Below the pieces are notes generated by a model. It worked only from the letters and a program-made list of their open reading frames with translations. It ran no database searches and was not told the origin of the DNA. A stretch of 64,000 nucleotides of DNA, from the NCBI RefSeq assembly GCF_005503015.1, contig NZ_SCOL01000001.1, positions 1,178,001 through 1,242,000 of the forward strand, given 5' to 3'. The stretch comes from Bacillus sp. E(2018) (lineage in GTDB: Bacteria; Bacillota; Bacilli; Bacillales; Fictibacillaceae). The translations under genes were made by a program, and so were the position numbers. This document shows, piece by piece, positions 25,958 to 35,065 of the stretch. Positions within the stretch are counted from its first letter, which is position 1; every line of letters starts with the position of its first letter.

Positions 25958-27352
25958 GATGGATTCAGATTGTTTTGGAACAAACGGATAAAATAAGATC
26001 CCTGATGCAAGTAGAGCAATTCCGAATAAAAAGGTCTTAAGGTCTGCAGTTCCTGCATAGATGACCCAGAACGAATAGATAGCAGCAATTGCAGCAATAA
26101 TACCATCTGCCGTTCGACTTCTTCCCGACTTCTCATAAGTCTCACCTCTTATAACAAGCTTCAATTGATATAGAGACGCGAACAAATAAGGAACGAGAAA
26201 AGCGAGTGTCGCAATAAAGATCATAAAATCAAAGGCAGACGCCATCGACTGAGATATGACAGAAAACAAGAAGAGTTGAGTACAAAGGTTTGTGATCCAA
26301 AGAGAGAAAACCGGTGCACCTTTTTTGTTTTCTTTCAAAAAGTTTGTAATAAACATCCGCTGCTGCGCTGCCTGAAACGGCACTTCGGCAGAAAGTAAAA
26401 CCCAACCAACAGTTGCTCCCAATAATGAGACTACTCCTAAGATTGCCATGATCATACTGCCAGATGGACCGATTGCTGCCATCAATGAATCAACAAGAGG
26501 TTTTTGTGAGTTGATCAATTCTTCCTGCTTCAGAGTACCCATAACTAACAAAGTGATGCTTAGATACAAAGCAAGAGCAATGATTAGACCAAGGATCGTC
26601 GCTCTTTTTACATCGCTCTTCTTTTTGGCACGAGTTGCGAAAACTACAGCAGATTCTACTCCTACAAAAGCCCAAAGGGTTGCGATCGCTGCATTATTTA
26701 TCTGAGATAGAAAGCCTGAAGTAACGCCGCCTTCACTCTCGATCGGTGTATAGAAAGGCACAAGATTGCTGCTTTGGAACGCAAATAAACAAGTGATAAT
26801 AAATAATAAGAATCCTAAAACTTTGGCTAAAGTAGCAATAAAGTTTACCTTCCCTGCTCCCTCGATACCGTTCAGAATCAAAATGTGTACGCTCCACAAA
26901 AGAACGGAACAGATAATAAAAGTGATGACTCCACCTACTCTTACAGAAGTCCCCATCACGGTGAATAAAACAGCTTTATTCGTCATAACAGGAAAAAAGG
27001 TCGAAAGATAACTGGCAAACGTAGTGATGATCGCAACGTTACCTGACCAGTTAGCCACCCAATATCCCCAGCTTACAAGGTACCCTGCTAGTAGAGAGGA
27101 TTGTGAATCCTCTTTAAACAATGCTTTCGCATAGTTTTGAGGACCTCCATTCAATTCAGGTTTTCTTAAACTCAGGTTTCCAAAAACAAGAGCTGTCATC
27201 AATACACCAAAACCTGTAATCAGCCAGGCAGTTAATACACCAGATGGACTAGCTACTTCTGCTAATGATCGTGGCAACATAAAAATACCCGATCCTACCA
27301 TATTTCCTACTACAAGCGCTGTTAAAACCCAAAAACCTAGATTTCTTTTCAC
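25940..27352 (-). CDS. APC-family amino acid permease/antiporter
   Basis: A 470-residue protein with 12 or more membrane helices of the amino acid-polyamine-organocation family, closest in feel to the basic amino acid/polyamine antiporter branch (ArcD/YvsH-like). The N-terminal helix 1 contains GNMVGSGIFMLP, the unwound substrate-binding GSGIF segment, and FVGVESAVVFATRAKK is the helix 6 region with the conserved Glu. The start is GTG 27352 behind AAAGGTGG; the 21-codon longer frame lacks a ribosome binding site. Substrate could be arginine, lysine or ornithine; sequence alone does not decide. Confidence 0.87.
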   Translation of the reverse strand: MKRNLGFWVLTALVVGNMVGSGIFMLPRSLAEVASPSGVLTAWLITGFGVLMTALVFGNLSLRKPELNGGPQNYAKALFKEDSQSSLLAGYLVSWGYWVANWSGNVAIITTFASYLSTFFPVMTNKAVLFTVMGTSVRVGGVITFIICSVLLWSVHILILNGIEGAGKVNFIATLAKVLGFLLFIITCLFAFQSSNLVPFYTPIESEGGVTSGFLSQINNAAIATLWAFVGVESAVVFATRAKKKSDVKRATILGLIIALALYLSITLLVMGTLKQEELINSQKPLVDSLMAAIGPSGSMIMAILGVVSLLGATVGWVLLSAEVPFQAAQQRMFITNFLKENKKGAPVFSLWITNLCTQLFLFSVISQSMASAFDFMIFIATLAFLVPYLFASLYQLKLVIRGETYEKSGRSRTADGIIAAIAAIYSFWVIYAGTADLKTFLFGIALLASGILFYPFVPKQSESIKKPAD

Positions 27353-27536
27353 TATGATTCCACCTTTCTCTTCGTATTTTACCCAATGAAGTACTTTGCA
27401 AATCCTGATGTTCATCCACTTGAACTATTTCAGAATGAACAGAACCTAATGGATTGACGAGCTAGCAACTTAACAAGTTGAAAAGGCATTTTCTGACCCA
27501 ACAAGCAAGCATTTATAGAATGGGTACGTGTCCAAA

Positions 27537-27568
27537 AAAAAGAACCTGAAAAAATTCAGGTTCTTTCC
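27537..27568 (-). terminator. Terminator after cvfB
   Basis: AAAGAACCTGAA pairs perfectly with TTCAGGTTCTTT around four A; eight T follow on the minus strand, close to the cvfB stop. Confidence 0.92.
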
Positions 27569-27569
27569 C

Positions 27570-28430
27570 TTAAATTTGAAGATACGTTTTTCCGTCTTCT
27601 TGAATGATTTTTTCTTCTTTCAAAAGCTTACCGAGAGCTCGCTTAAACGCAGCTTTACTCATCTGAAAAGTCTCTTTGATCTCTTCTGGAGAAGACTTAT
27701 CTGTTAATGGCATCTGCCCTTTATTTTCTCTTAAATATTGATAGATCCGTTCGGAATCCTCGCTATAAGCAATCTCTTTTCTTGCTCTCATCGATAAGTT
27801 CATTCTTCCATCTTCCCGAACGAACGCTACACGAGCTCCAAGCTTCTGCCCAAGGCGCGGTTTAACCTTTAATTCATCGTTATGAATGAATCCGATATGC
27901 TGTGACTCCGTAAACAGGAGTACGCCTGCATCATTAATCTTATAAACATATCCAGATGTTTGTTGGTTAAACATCTCTTCGGTTGCTGCTTCTGCTTGTT
28001 CTACCATCTCTTCTTCTGTAGCTAAGTCAGCAAATATACGGCCTTTTTTATCCAGCTTCATACCTGAATAAACACGGTCACCAAGATGCGGCCATTCATC
28101 CCATGATTCAGGAAGATCGTCTTTTGATAAGAGGATATCTTTCTTAATGCCAATATGAAGAAATACCCCTAACTTCCGATTCACGCCTGCTACTTCTAGC
28201 CAAGCTAATGAATCCAGACGAACTTTTGGGATTGTTTCGGTTGCAGCAAGTCTTCCCTCATGATCTTGATATAAGAAGACCTCTACCATATTACCTTCTT
28301 CATGCTTTGTTTTTGCTTCAGATCGATGTAATAGAACTTCTTTTCCATCCTCAAGATCTAACACATATCCAAGATCAGAAATCCGTACAACTTTAAGTGT
28401 ATACACCAAACCAGGTTTTTTTGTTTCCAT
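27570..28430 (-). CDS. cvfB: S1-domain RNA-binding protein CvfB (YitL)
   Basis: A 286-residue RNA-binding protein. Three S1-type OB folds (about residues 5-60, 68-140 and 150-215) are followed by a C-terminal winged helix (about 225-286; SPEEIKETFQMSKAAFKRALGKLLKEEKI region). In S. aureus CvfB affects virulence gene expression through RNA binding; B. subtilis YitL is uncharacterised. ATG 28430 follows AAGGAATG. The yycC gene lies upstream with its own terminator between, so this is a separate unit. Confidence 0.9.
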   Translation of the reverse strand: METKKPGLVYTLKVVRISDLGYVLDLEDGKEVLLHRSEAKTKHEEGNMVEVFLYQDHEGRLAATETIPKVRLDSLAWLEVAGVNRKLGVFLHIGIKKDILLSKDDLPESWDEWPHLGDRVYSGMKLDKKGRIFADLATEEEMVEQAEAATEEMFNQQTSGYVYKINDAGVLLFTESQHIGFIHNDELKVKPRLGQKLGARVAFVREDGRMNLSMRARKEIAYSEDSERIYQYLRENKGQMPLTDKSSPEEIKETFQMSKAAFKRALGKLLKEEKIIQEDGKTYLQI

Positions 28431-28473
28431 ATTTTCATTCCTTTTTTTAAAAGATAGATTAAGAAAAAAAGAA

Positions 28474-28496
28474 AAAACCTACATAGTAGGTTTTCG
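28474..28496 (-). terminator. Terminator after yycC
   Basis: AAAACCTA pairs with TAGGTTTT around five bases; on the minus strand it continues TTTTTTCTTTTTTT. Confidence 0.75.
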
Positions 28497-28511
28497 CCTT
28501 CTTGTTCTTAA

Positions 28512-28661
28512 TTATTCATCCTTATTTTCTTTGGATGCTTCCAATTCCATCAGCTTTTTCACCAATATATGCTGAGGCATATGCATCAACTGTTCCAGTG
28601 GTACGTTTAACGCCTTTGCTAATTTTACAGCAGTATCAGCTGATAGTTGTAATGGTTTCAT
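28512..28661 (-). CDS. yycC: YycC family small protein
   Basis: A 49-residue protein starting at ATG 28661, seven bases after a clear AGGAGGG site, and ending at TAA 28512-28514. The sequence has KPLQLSADTAVKLAKALNVP followed by LEQLMHMPQHILVKKL, which I recognise as the YycC family of Bacillus, short helical proteins of unknown function whose N-terminus resembles a helix-turn-helix start. The strong ribosome binding site and following terminator support translation. A longer antisense frame on the plus strand at 28502-28696 has no such signals. Confidence 0.85.
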   Translation of the reverse strand: MKPLQLSADTAVKLAKALNVPLEQLMHMPQHILVKKLMELEASKENKDE

Positions 28662-28715
28662 ATGCATCCCTCCTACAGAAGTATAGCAGTTTATAAGGAT
28701 ACTTTACACTATTTC

Positions 28716-30404
28716 TTAAAATAGTCCTACTGCTTTTCCGTCTTCAGATACATCCATGTTGTTCGCTGCAGGTACTTTAGGAAGTCCTGGCATCGTCATG
28801 ACATCACCTGTAAGAGCAACGATGAACCCAGCTCCAATCGACGGTTTAAGTTCTCTGATCGTAATCGTAAAGTTTTCTGGACGGCCGAGTTTTTTTGGAT
28901 CATCCGAGAAGGAATATTGAGTTTTAGCCATACATACAGGCAATTGATCCCACCCGAAATCAGTGTACTGCTTCATTTGCTTTACAGCTTTTGGTGAGAA
29001 CTGTACTTCTCCTGCTCCGTACACTTTTTTACAGATCGTCTCTATTTTTTCTTGTAAAGATACATTTAGATCGTATAAAGGCTTGTACTTATTCTCTTCA
29101 GTTTCAATCGTCTCTAATACTCTATTCGCTAATGCTTCTCCACCTTGTCCGCCTTTAGCCCAAACATCAGCTTCTTCGGCAGCAACACCTTTTGAGTTGC
29201 ACCAATCTTTTATGAAAGCAACCTCTTCGTCGGTGTCAGTTACAAATTTATTGATGGCTACCACTACAGGCACACCAAATTCTTTCAAAGTTTCTAAATG
29301 TTTTTCAAGGTTTGGCATACCTTTTTGAAGTGCTTCTAAGTCCGGATTCTTCAAATACTCTTTTGCAAGGCCTCCATGCATCTTAAGCGCTCTTACAGTA
29401 GCAACAATAACAACTGCACTTGGATGGATACCCGCATATCTCGCTTTAATATCTAAGAACTTCTCAGCTCCAAGATCAGCACCGAATCCAGCTTCAGTTA
29501 CGACCATCTCACCAAGTTTAGAAGCTAGCTTTGTAGCGATAACACTGTTACACCCATGAGCAATGTTAGCGAACGGTCCACCATGAACAAGTGCCGGCGT
29601 GTTTTCTAATGTTTGTACGATATTCGGGCGAATCGCATCTTTTAACAATAAGGTTAATGCACCATGAGCATTAAGATGTCCTGCCGTTACAGGCTGATTG
29701 TCATAATCAAACGCCACTACCATCTTAGAAAGTCTCATCTTCAAGTCTTCTAGATCATTAGCCAGACAGAAGATCGCCATCACTTCCGATGCTACAGTAA
29801 TATCGAATCCATCTTCTCGTGGTACACCTTGAACGGGTCCACCTAAGCCGATGACAATCTTTCTTAATGCTCGATCATTCATATCTAACGCACGCTTCCA
29901 AACGATTCGGCGTGGATCTATATTCAATTCATTCCCTTGATGTATATGGTTATCGATCAGTGCAGCTAGCGCGTTATTAGCGGTTGTGATAGCATGCAGG
30001 TCTCCTGTAAAGTGCAGATTGATATCTTCCATCGGCATCACTTGAGAGTATCCACCACCTGCTGCACCGCCTTTAATCCCCATGCTAGGGCCCAGTGATG
30101 GCTCACGTAAAGCGATAATCGTTTTCTTTCCAACTCGATTGAGTGCTTGTCCAAGCCCCACGGTCACTGTAGACTTGCCCTCTCCTGCTGGTGTTGGACT
30201 AATCGCTGTAACTAAGACTACTTTTCCATCTTCAACATTCTGAAGCTTTTGAAACAAATCTAATGATAGCTTTCCTTTGTATCTTCCATAAGGTTCCCAA
30301 TCATCTTCTTCAATTCCTAGTTGTCCTACAATTTCTTCGATTCGCAGCATTTTCGCTGATTGGGCAATCTCGATATCACTTTTGAACGTAACCTTTTCTA
30401 GCAT
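28716..30404 (-). CDS. fhs: Formate-tetrahydrofolate ligase
   Basis: Activates formate to 10-formyl-THF with ATP, feeding one-carbon metabolism. The 562 residues match the family. The phosphate loop [16 protein letters not shown] lies at residues 71-86, followed by [25 protein letters not shown], the family signature, and [17 protein letters not shown] 30404 is preceded by GGAGGG. It is divergent from the ferredoxin gene at 30584. No riboswitch is visible in the 180-base gap. Folate metabolism may touch the threonine aldolase at 15099 through glycine, but they are not linked. Confidence 0.97.
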   Translation of the reverse strand: MLEKVTFKSDIEIAQSAKMLRIEEIVGQLGIEEDDWEPYGRYKGKLSLDLFQKLQNVEDGKVVLVTAISPTPAGEGKSTVTVGLGQALNRVGKKTIIALREPSLGPSMGIKGGAAGGGYSQVMPMEDINLHFTGDLHAITTANNALAALIDNHIHQGNELNIDPRRIVWKRALDMNDRALRKIVIGLGGPVQGVPREDGFDITVASEVMAIFCLANDLEDLKMRLSKMVVAFDYDNQPVTAGHLNAHGALTLLLKDAIRPNIVQTLENTPALVHGGPFANIAHGCNSVIATKLASKLGEMVVTEAGFGADLGAEKFLDIKARYAGIHPSAVVIVATVRALKMHGGLAKEYLKNPDLEALQKGMPNLEKHLETLKEFGVPVVVAINKFVTDTDEEVAFIKDWCNSKGVAAEEADVWAKGGQGGEALANRVLETIETEENKYKPLYDLNVSLQEKIETICKKVYGAGEVQFSPKAVKQMKQYTDFGWDQLPVCMAKTQYSFSDDPKKLGRPENFTITIRELKPSIGAGFIVALTGDVMTMPGLPKVPAANNMDVSEDGKAVGLF

Positions 30405-30508
30405 GTTGATTTAACCCTCCATCATATGTAATTGACTCCACTCTCTATTGTATATGAAACAAGTATGTGATGCGATTAGTTTTTCTATTACAACTTTTAA
30501 TCCTGTAG

Positions 30509-30536
30509 TTTACTTGGTGAGAGGTTATCGTATAAT
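30509..30536 (+). promoter_or_regulatory. Sigma-A promoter of the ferredoxin gene
   Basis: TATAAT at 30531 is preceded at 16 bases by TTTACT. About 45 bases separate it from the ferredoxin start with its AAGGAGG site. Confidence 0.6.
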
Positions 30537-30583
30537 AAGAATGGAAAGAAATACTAAGTATTCATTTTAAGGAGGCAGGTAAA

Positions 30584-30910
30584 ATGGCAAAAATTGATGT
30601 GCGTGGATTTGGTACATACGAGATTGAGAATGGCAAAAAACTTGTAAATGCACTTGAAGACAATGGAATTGATATCCTTCACCGCTGTGGAGGCAAAGCA
30701 AAATGTACAACATGCCGAGTAGAAGTATTGTCAGGAGATCTAGGACCGATCGGAGAAAATGAAGCGAATATTATCGCTACGAAGGGTCTATCAGGTAATG
30801 TAAGGTTGTCTTGCCAGATCTGTGTGAGTGAGGATGCATCGATCAATCCTGTTCTTACAGTAACATCAGAAGGATTAGACGCTGGACCTCGACCAGCAGA
30901 AGAGTGTTAG
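30584..30910 (+). CDS. 2Fe-2S plant-type ferredoxin
   Basis: A 108-residue ferredoxin. The cluster ligands follow the C-x5-C-x2-C-x(n)-C pattern: Cys35, Cys41, Cys44 and Cys77 (HRCGGKAKCTTC and RLSCQIC). A further cysteine at 80 and one at the C-terminus are not part of the pattern. It resembles short ferredoxins found in Bacillus that have no known partner. ATG 30584 follows AAGGAGGCAGG. It is monocistronic between a promoter at 30509 and a terminator at 30931. Confidence 0.92.
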   Translation: MAKIDVRGFGTYEIENGKKLVNALEDNGIDILHRCGGKAKCTTCRVEVLSGDLGPIGENEANIIATKGLSGNVRLSCQICVSEDASINPVLTVTSEGLDAGPRPAEEC

Positions 30911-30930
30911 TCTAGATTCTAAATAACTAA

Positions 30931-30957
30931 AAAAGGCCATTATTTTGGCCTTTTTTT
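30931..30957 (+). terminator. Terminator after the ferredoxin gene
   Basis: AAAAGGCCA pairs with TTGGCCTTTT around TTATT-type bases and seven T follow on the plus strand. Confidence 0.88.
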
Positions 30958-31042
30958 AATACAGATCATTCACTTTGTAATGACAACCTAAATTAAGAAT
31001 GTTGATTTTGGATGTTTATTTTCTCTTCCTATGAAAACTTAC

Positions 31043-31687
31043 TCACTTTCTGCCTTCCCACTCTTCAAAAAACTGCTCTAGAAAGTTTTCTAGAAAGGCA
31101 TGCCGGTCATCTGCTAGTTTTTTTGCATAAGGAGTATTCATCCCATGCTTTAATTTTAACAACTTTTCGTAGAAGTGATTAATAGCTGTACTCTTTTCAT
31201 TCCGATATTGCTCTTTTGTCATCGTCTCTCGAACAGGAATCTCAGGATCATACATCAATTGCTCCTTCGCACCTGAATATGCGAATGTTCTGCCGATTCC
31301 GATCGCTCCAATCGCGTCTAAACGGTCGGCATCCTGTACGACTTTACCCTCCATCGATTCCATCTCTTTTCCACTGCCGCCTTTAAATGACATCGTTGAG
31401 ATGATTGATAATATGTGCGTGATGTAAGGTTCCTCGACAGAAATAGATTCTAACCAATTTTTCACTTCTTGAAGACCTTTTTCTTCAGTTCCTGCAATCT
31501 TTTCATCTGCTATATCATGAAGAAGTGCCGCCATCACACATACAAAGTAATCTGCACCTTCTTTTTCTGCGATGTTCAGAGACAGATTTTTAACACGATA
31601 GATATGATACCAATCATGTCCACTGCTCTCGTTTCTTAACTTATCTTTTACAAACGTCTCTGTCTGTTGGATCATCTTCTCTTTCAT
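31043..31687 (-). CDS. ypgQ: HD-domain phosphohydrolase, YpgQ/YedJ-like
   Basis: A 214-residue HD-superfamily metal-dependent hydrolase. Metal ligands are visible in SGHDWYHIYRV (His), AALLHDIADEK (His-Asp) and VVQDADRLDAIGAIGIGRTFAYSG (Asp), the pattern of YpgQ/YedJ proteins, some of which hydrolyse nucleoside triphosphates in vitro. Physiological substrate unknown. ATG 31687 lies two bases past the stop of the upstream gene, and the GGGG ribosome binding site lies inside that gene, so the two are translationally linked. A C-terminal tail rich in Glu/Phe follows the domain. Confidence 0.85.
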   Translation of the reverse strand: MKEKMIQQTETFVKDKLRNESSGHDWYHIYRVKNLSLNIAEKEGADYFVCVMAALLHDIADEKIAGTEEKGLQEVKNWLESISVEEPYITHILSIISTMSFKGGSGKEMESMEGKVVQDADRLDAIGAIGIGRTFAYSGAKEQLMYDPEIPVRETMTKEQYRNEKSTAINHFYEKLLKLKHGMNTPYAKKLADDRHAFLENFLEQFFEEWEGRK

Positions 31688-31689
31688 AC

Positions 31690-32055
31690 TTACCCCACTG
31701 TATAAGAATGTTTTCTTTCGTTGTTGTTTTGCAGCTGATCTAGCAATTCATACGCTTTTTTCTTTGAGGTGATATTTTCGTTAACTAAAGATTCTAATAT
31801 AGCAATAAAGTAACTTCCGTCAAACGATAATTGTTTAATTAATGTAACTTCTAATGCTATTTTCACTTGAGATTCACTTGCATCCGTATAATGTTTTCCA
31901 AAATCCACAAAATGAAGGTCACCATCGTTAAGACGAAACCCTTTTGAAGCTAACAAAGCTATATAGTCGCCTAGAACGTTCTCATTCATTTCTACCTCAA
32001 CCCCAAAATCAAAAGATTCTAGTAAATTGTACCAGTAATATTCAGGAATTATCAA
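31690..32055 (-). CDS. Conserved hypothetical, possibly DUF6123
   Basis: A 121-residue acidic protein. The stretch YIALLASKGFRLNDGDLHFVDFGKHYTDASESQVKIALEVTL, followed by FDGSYFIAILESLV and a C-terminal helix, reminds me of the DUF6123 family found beside ypgQ/ypeP in Bacillus; I am not certain. Function unknown. The start is TTG 32055, which overlaps the end of ypeP by 14 bases with a weak ribosome binding site; a later in-frame ATG near codon 23 is possible. It is the middle gene of ypeP - this - ypgQ. Confidence 0.6.
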   Translation of the reverse strand: MIIPEYYWYNLLESFDFGVEVEMNENVLGDYIALLASKGFRLNDGDLHFVDFGKHYTDASESQVKIALEVTLIKQLSFDGSYFIAILESLVNENITSKKKAYELLDQLQNNNERKHSYTVG

Positions 32056-32710
32056 TGACTTCTTTCTTTGCTTGTATGATCTTCCCGTTTAATGCTTGTG
32101 TTACGAGATGATCAGCATCTTTGTTCTTGTTTCTTGCCACCCATTCATAAACAGGTTCGATCTGAAGTTTCTTTAATAGTGTTTCGATTTTATCGGCCCA
32201 GTTCTGGAGGTTCGTTTCATAACAAGGCCATTCTCCTTTGAGCTGCTCTATAACAACCTTCGAGTCCCCTTGAATTGTAACCTCTTCATATTGGACTCCA
32301 AGATCTTCAAGTTCTTTAATCGCTATCCACAGTGCAGCATATTCTGATTCGTTATTGGATTCAAGATTGGTAAGACTCGCGTTCTTTTTAATTCGATAGG
32401 TTATGCCGTTTTGAGAAAAATGAATAATAATGCCTTGACCACTAGTTCTTGTTTCCGACTTATAACCTCCATCGAAATAAACAGAGATATCTTTTGGTTC
32501 TTCTTTTTTGACTTGCGTTAATTTAGTCAGCTCTTTCTTCGTCCAAGTTACATCTTTTGTATCGATGAAAACCAATTCAGACACTCTTCCGGTCTTCTCC
32601 AAATCAGTTGCTGTAAAAAGGGCTTCCGTTAGTGACATAGGATCAGAAACAAATCGAACCTTAAAGGGGGATTTTGGATGTTTATACATATACTCGATTG
32701 AGAAGTTCAT
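32042..32710 (-). CDS. ypeP: RNase H-like protein YpeP
   Basis: A 222-residue protein with an N-terminal region (residues 1-70) of unknown fold and a C-terminal RNase H domain (about 75-205). The carboxylate set is intact: VYFDGGYK (Asp), NNESEYAAL (Glu), IQGDSKVV (Asp) and NKDADHLV (Asp). B. subtilis YpeP is of similar size and, as I recall, showed no detectable RNase H activity. ATG 32710 follows AAAGGAGATTACT; a 92-codon upstream extension is antisense to ypdQ and is not coding. It heads a three-gene operon and diverges from ypdQ. Confidence 0.85.
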   Translation of the reverse strand: MNFSIEYMYKHPKSPFKVRFVSDPMSLTEALFTATDLEKTGRVSELVFIDTKDVTWTKKELTKLTQVKKEEPKDISVYFDGGYKSETRTSGQGIIIHFSQNGITYRIKKNASLTNLESNNESEYAALWIAIKELEDLGVQYEEVTIQGDSKVVIEQLKGEWPCYETNLQNWADKIETLLKKLQIEPVYEWVARNKNKDADHLVTQALNGKIIQAKKEVIDNS

Positions 32711-32780
32711 AGTAATCTCCTTTTTGTTTTTTATAAAGTCCTTTATAATACGAATATAATCATATAGAGGAGAGAAAGAA

Positions 32781-33188
32781 TTGATAGAGATATACATTGA
32801 TGGTGCAAGTGCAGGTGATCCCGGACTTTCCGGAGCTGGCGTATATGTAAAAGTCGGAAACGGCACTACACATTCGTATCGTTTTCCAATCGGTACGATG
32901 AGTAACCATGAAGCAGAATTTAGAGCTCTAATACATGGTTTAGAATTATGTATTGAACATAATTGGAGAATCGTATCGTTCCGCACAGACTCTCAAGCAG
33001 TTGAGAGCGCTGTGGATAAAAAATTTGCTAAAGATAAACGCTATACAAAACTTTTAGAAGAAGCTCTAGAGCTTTCAGAGCAATTGGATCTGTTTTTTAT
33101 TAAGTGGATTCCTTCAAAGCAAAATAAGATCGCCGACGAGCTTGCACGACAAGCCATTCAATTAAATAAGAGACCGTCAGATGTTTAG
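32781..33188 (+). CDS. ypdQ: RNase HI-like protein YpdQ
   Basis: A 135-residue minimal type 1 RNase H fold. Catalytic carboxylates are in place: EIYIDGASAG (Asp), SNHEAEFRAL (Glu), FRTDSQAV (Asp) and KIADELARQA (Asp). It lacks the basic protrusion and any hybrid-binding domain. In B. subtilis, ypdQ is a relative of rnhA whose activity is doubtful. The start is TTG 32781 after GAGGAGAG. The stop overlaps the start of the EamA gene by eight bases, so the two are coupled. It is divergent from the RNase H-like ypeP. Confidence 0.85.
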   Translation: MIEIYIDGASAGDPGLSGAGVYVKVGNGTTHSYRFPIGTMSNHEAEFRALIHGLELCIEHNWRIVSFRTDSQAVESAVDKKFAKDKRYTKLLEEALELSEQLDLFFIKWIPSKQNKIADELARQAIQLNKRPSDV

Positions 33189-34110
33189 AAAGACTTGGTT
33201 TGCAGACTTCAATCTACTCCTTGTAGCTCTGATCTGGGGCTCGACTTTCGTTATCGTCCAGAAAGCGATTGCATTTTTAGAACCTTATTCATTTAACAGC
33301 GTGCGTTTTTCCATTGCCGCCATAACATTATTGCTAATTATCTTCTTGTTTAATCGTTCGTCACTCCGTCATTTTACAGACAGAAGTATATGGATCAGCG
33401 GTATCACACTTGGCTTTTGGCTATTTTTAGGGTACGGATTTCAGACCGTCGGATTGTTATATACCACGTCTTCAAAAGCTGGGTTCATAACAGGATTAAG
33501 TGTTGTCTTGGTGCCTTTGTTCAGCTATTTATTGTTAAAGAGCAAACTGAATTGGCAAGTAGGCTTTAGCTCTATATTAGCTGTACTCGGTTTATATTTA
33601 TTAACGATCCACAACAGCCTGACGTTGAACACTGGCGATGGTTATGTACTATTATGTGCTATTTCATTTGCTCTTCATATTGTGTTCACAGGAAAGTTTG
33701 CTTCATCATACAACGCTATTTGTCTAACGATTATCCAACTTGTGACCGTTGCTGTATTTAGTTTTATAACTGCAATCATGATAGAAGATTGGCAGCAGAT
33801 GTTCACAGCCCAGTTGGTTCGACAGCCGGAAGTAATCAGTGCTCTACTAATCACCTCATTCTTTGCAACTGCTCTCGCTTTTTTGGCTCAAACACACTTT
33901 CAATCGTTTACAACGCCTGCAAGAGTGGCTTTAATCTTTGCGATGGAACCTGTTTTTGCGGCACTTACTGCTTATATCATGCTGAATGAACGATTGGGTT
34001 CAAAATCATTGTTAGGATGCGGGTTGATTTTACTCGTCATGATTTTATCTGAAATACGGTTCAATAAAAAGTTGATAAAACGCAAACAAAAAGAGTGGGA
34101 TCTTACTTAA
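33181..34110 (+). CDS. EamA/DMT-family transporter
   Basis: A 309-residue, ten-helix exporter with two EamA repeats. Typical landmarks are LLVALIWGSTFVIVQKAI in helix 1, YTTSSKAGFITGLSVVLVPLFS (end of the first repeat) and ALIFAMEPVFAALTAYIMLNERL in the second. Substrate unknown; the family exports amino acids or metabolites. ATG 33181 lies within the last codons of ypdQ and has only a weak ribosome binding site, which fits coupled translation. Its stop overlaps the convergent exonuclease gene by four bases. Confidence 0.88.
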   Translation: MFRKTWFADFNLLLVALIWGSTFVIVQKAIAFLEPYSFNSVRFSIAAITLLLIIFLFNRSSLRHFTDRSIWISGITLGFWLFLGYGFQTVGLLYTTSSKAGFITGLSVVLVPLFSYLLLKSKLNWQVGFSSILAVLGLYLLTIHNSLTLNTGDGYVLLCAISFALHIVFTGKFASSYNAICLTIIQLVTVAVFSFITAIMIEDWQQMFTAQLVRQPEVISALLITSFFATALAFLAQTHFQSFTTPARVALIFAMEPVFAALTAYIMLNERLGSKSLLGCGLILLVMILSEIRFNKKLIKRKQKEWDLT

Positions 34111-34994
34111 CCCACTCTTATTTGAATCTCTAATTCTTCTAATGCGCTTCGAACACTCTGTTTATCTAAAATATATCGGCATTCTTCTAAGTCTCTGTCG
34201 ACTACTTCAGGAACATCTGTAAAAATCGTACATAAATCTTTGCTAAGAACAGCCATCTCGCGCCCTGCTTCGAGTTTCTTCAGATACCTCTTATATCTAG
34301 GATCTAGATTCTCAAAATTTTCATAGATCGATTCAACAGCACCATATTGTTGTATGAGTGGAAGTGCAGCTTTATCGCCGACTCCTGCTACCCCAGGAAT
34401 ATTATCACTCTTATCACCTAATAAGGCTTTTACATCGATCCACTGTGCAGGAGTTATTCCGTACTCTTCTTGGAAGTGATTCAGCGTATACTTCAGCTCA
34501 TCTCTTTTTACTGTAATCAACTGTGATGTCTTCTCGCAAAGAAGTTGCAAAAGATCGCGATCGTTGCTGTAGATGATGCATTCTCCGTCACGTTCGTTTC
34601 TCCAGCGATATGCCAGTGTACCGATGATATCATCCGCTTCATATCTCGGAATCGTAAGTTGCGTAATTCCGATGTTATCAAAAAGTTGAACAAGTGTCTC
34701 AAATTGCTGGATAAGTGGCTCAGGCAACTCGTTTCTTGTTCCTTTGTAATCAGCAAATTTTTCTCTTCTGAGTGTCTCATCACGTTTAACATCCCAAGCC
34801 ACTACAATGTGAGAAGGCTCATGATCTCGAACGAGCATAAGCAGTTTCTGAATGGTAACGCGTATGGCATTCGTAAACTGACCTTTTGAGTTTCGAGGAA
34901 GATCATGCATTTCTTTTCCATAAGCTGTTGCAAAATAACATCTGCTAAGCAGATTAAATCCATCAATTAACAGTAATACTTCTTTCTTTTCCAT
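34107..34994 (-). CDS. ypcP: 5'-3' exonuclease YpcP (FEN/ExoIX-like)
   Basis: A 295-residue stand-alone flap endonuclease/5'-exonuclease homologous to the N-terminal domain of DNA polymerase I. Metal-binding acidic motifs are LLIDGFNLLSR, VVAWDVKRDETLRR, RYEADDIIGTLAYRW and YSNDRDLLQL, followed by the helix-hairpin-helix DNA-binding region DVKALLGDKSDNIPGVAGVGDKAA. In B. subtilis YpcP overlaps with PolI in Okazaki fragment processing. ATG 34994 follows GGGGGATA. The 6S RNA gene and its terminator lie directly upstream. Confidence 0.93.
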   Translation of the reverse strand: MEKKEVLLLIDGFNLLSRCYFATAYGKEMHDLPRNSKGQFTNAIRVTIQKLLMLVRDHEPSHIVVAWDVKRDETLRREKFADYKGTRNELPEPLIQQFETLVQLFDNIGITQLTIPRYEADDIIGTLAYRWRNERDGECIIYSNDRDLLQLLCEKTSQLITVKRDELKYTLNHFQEEYGITPAQWIDVKALLGDKSDNIPGVAGVGDKAALPLIQQYGAVESIYENFENLDPRYKRYLKKLEAGREMAVLSKDLCTIFTDVPEVVDRDLEECRYILDKQSVRSALEELEIQIRVG

Positions 34995-35026
34995 CTTTTT
35001 TTATCCCCCGGTAGAAATATGTTATG

Positions 35027-35063
35027 AAAAAAGCGCATTTTACATGTGATGTAAAATACGCTT
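35027..35063 (-). terminator. Terminator of the 6S RNA transcript
   Basis: On the minus strand AAGCGTATTTTACAT pairs with ATGTAAAATGCGCTT (one mismatch) around CAC, followed by six T. This strong hairpin ends the small RNA before ypcP. Confidence 0.9.
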
Positions 35064-35065
35064 GT

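Noticed and set aside
27353..27536. Search for a sigma-54 promoter upstream of the APC permease
   Set aside because: A TTGCA occurs but no GG at the required ten-base distance, so no -24/-12 element is supported.
28502..28696. Plus-strand open frame of 64 codons
   Set aside because: It is antisense to the yycC gene, has no ribosome binding site and no recognisable protein, while the minus strand has a strong site, terminator and family match.
30405..30583. Possible THF or glycine riboswitch before fhs
   Set aside because: The fhs leader has no conserved helical blocks that I recognise in about 180 bases shared with the ferredoxin promoter.
32711..32986. Ninety-two-codon N-terminal extension of ypeP
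   Set aside because: It would run antisense through ypdQ and the divergent promoter. ATG 32710 has a clear AAAGGAG site and gives the usual family length.
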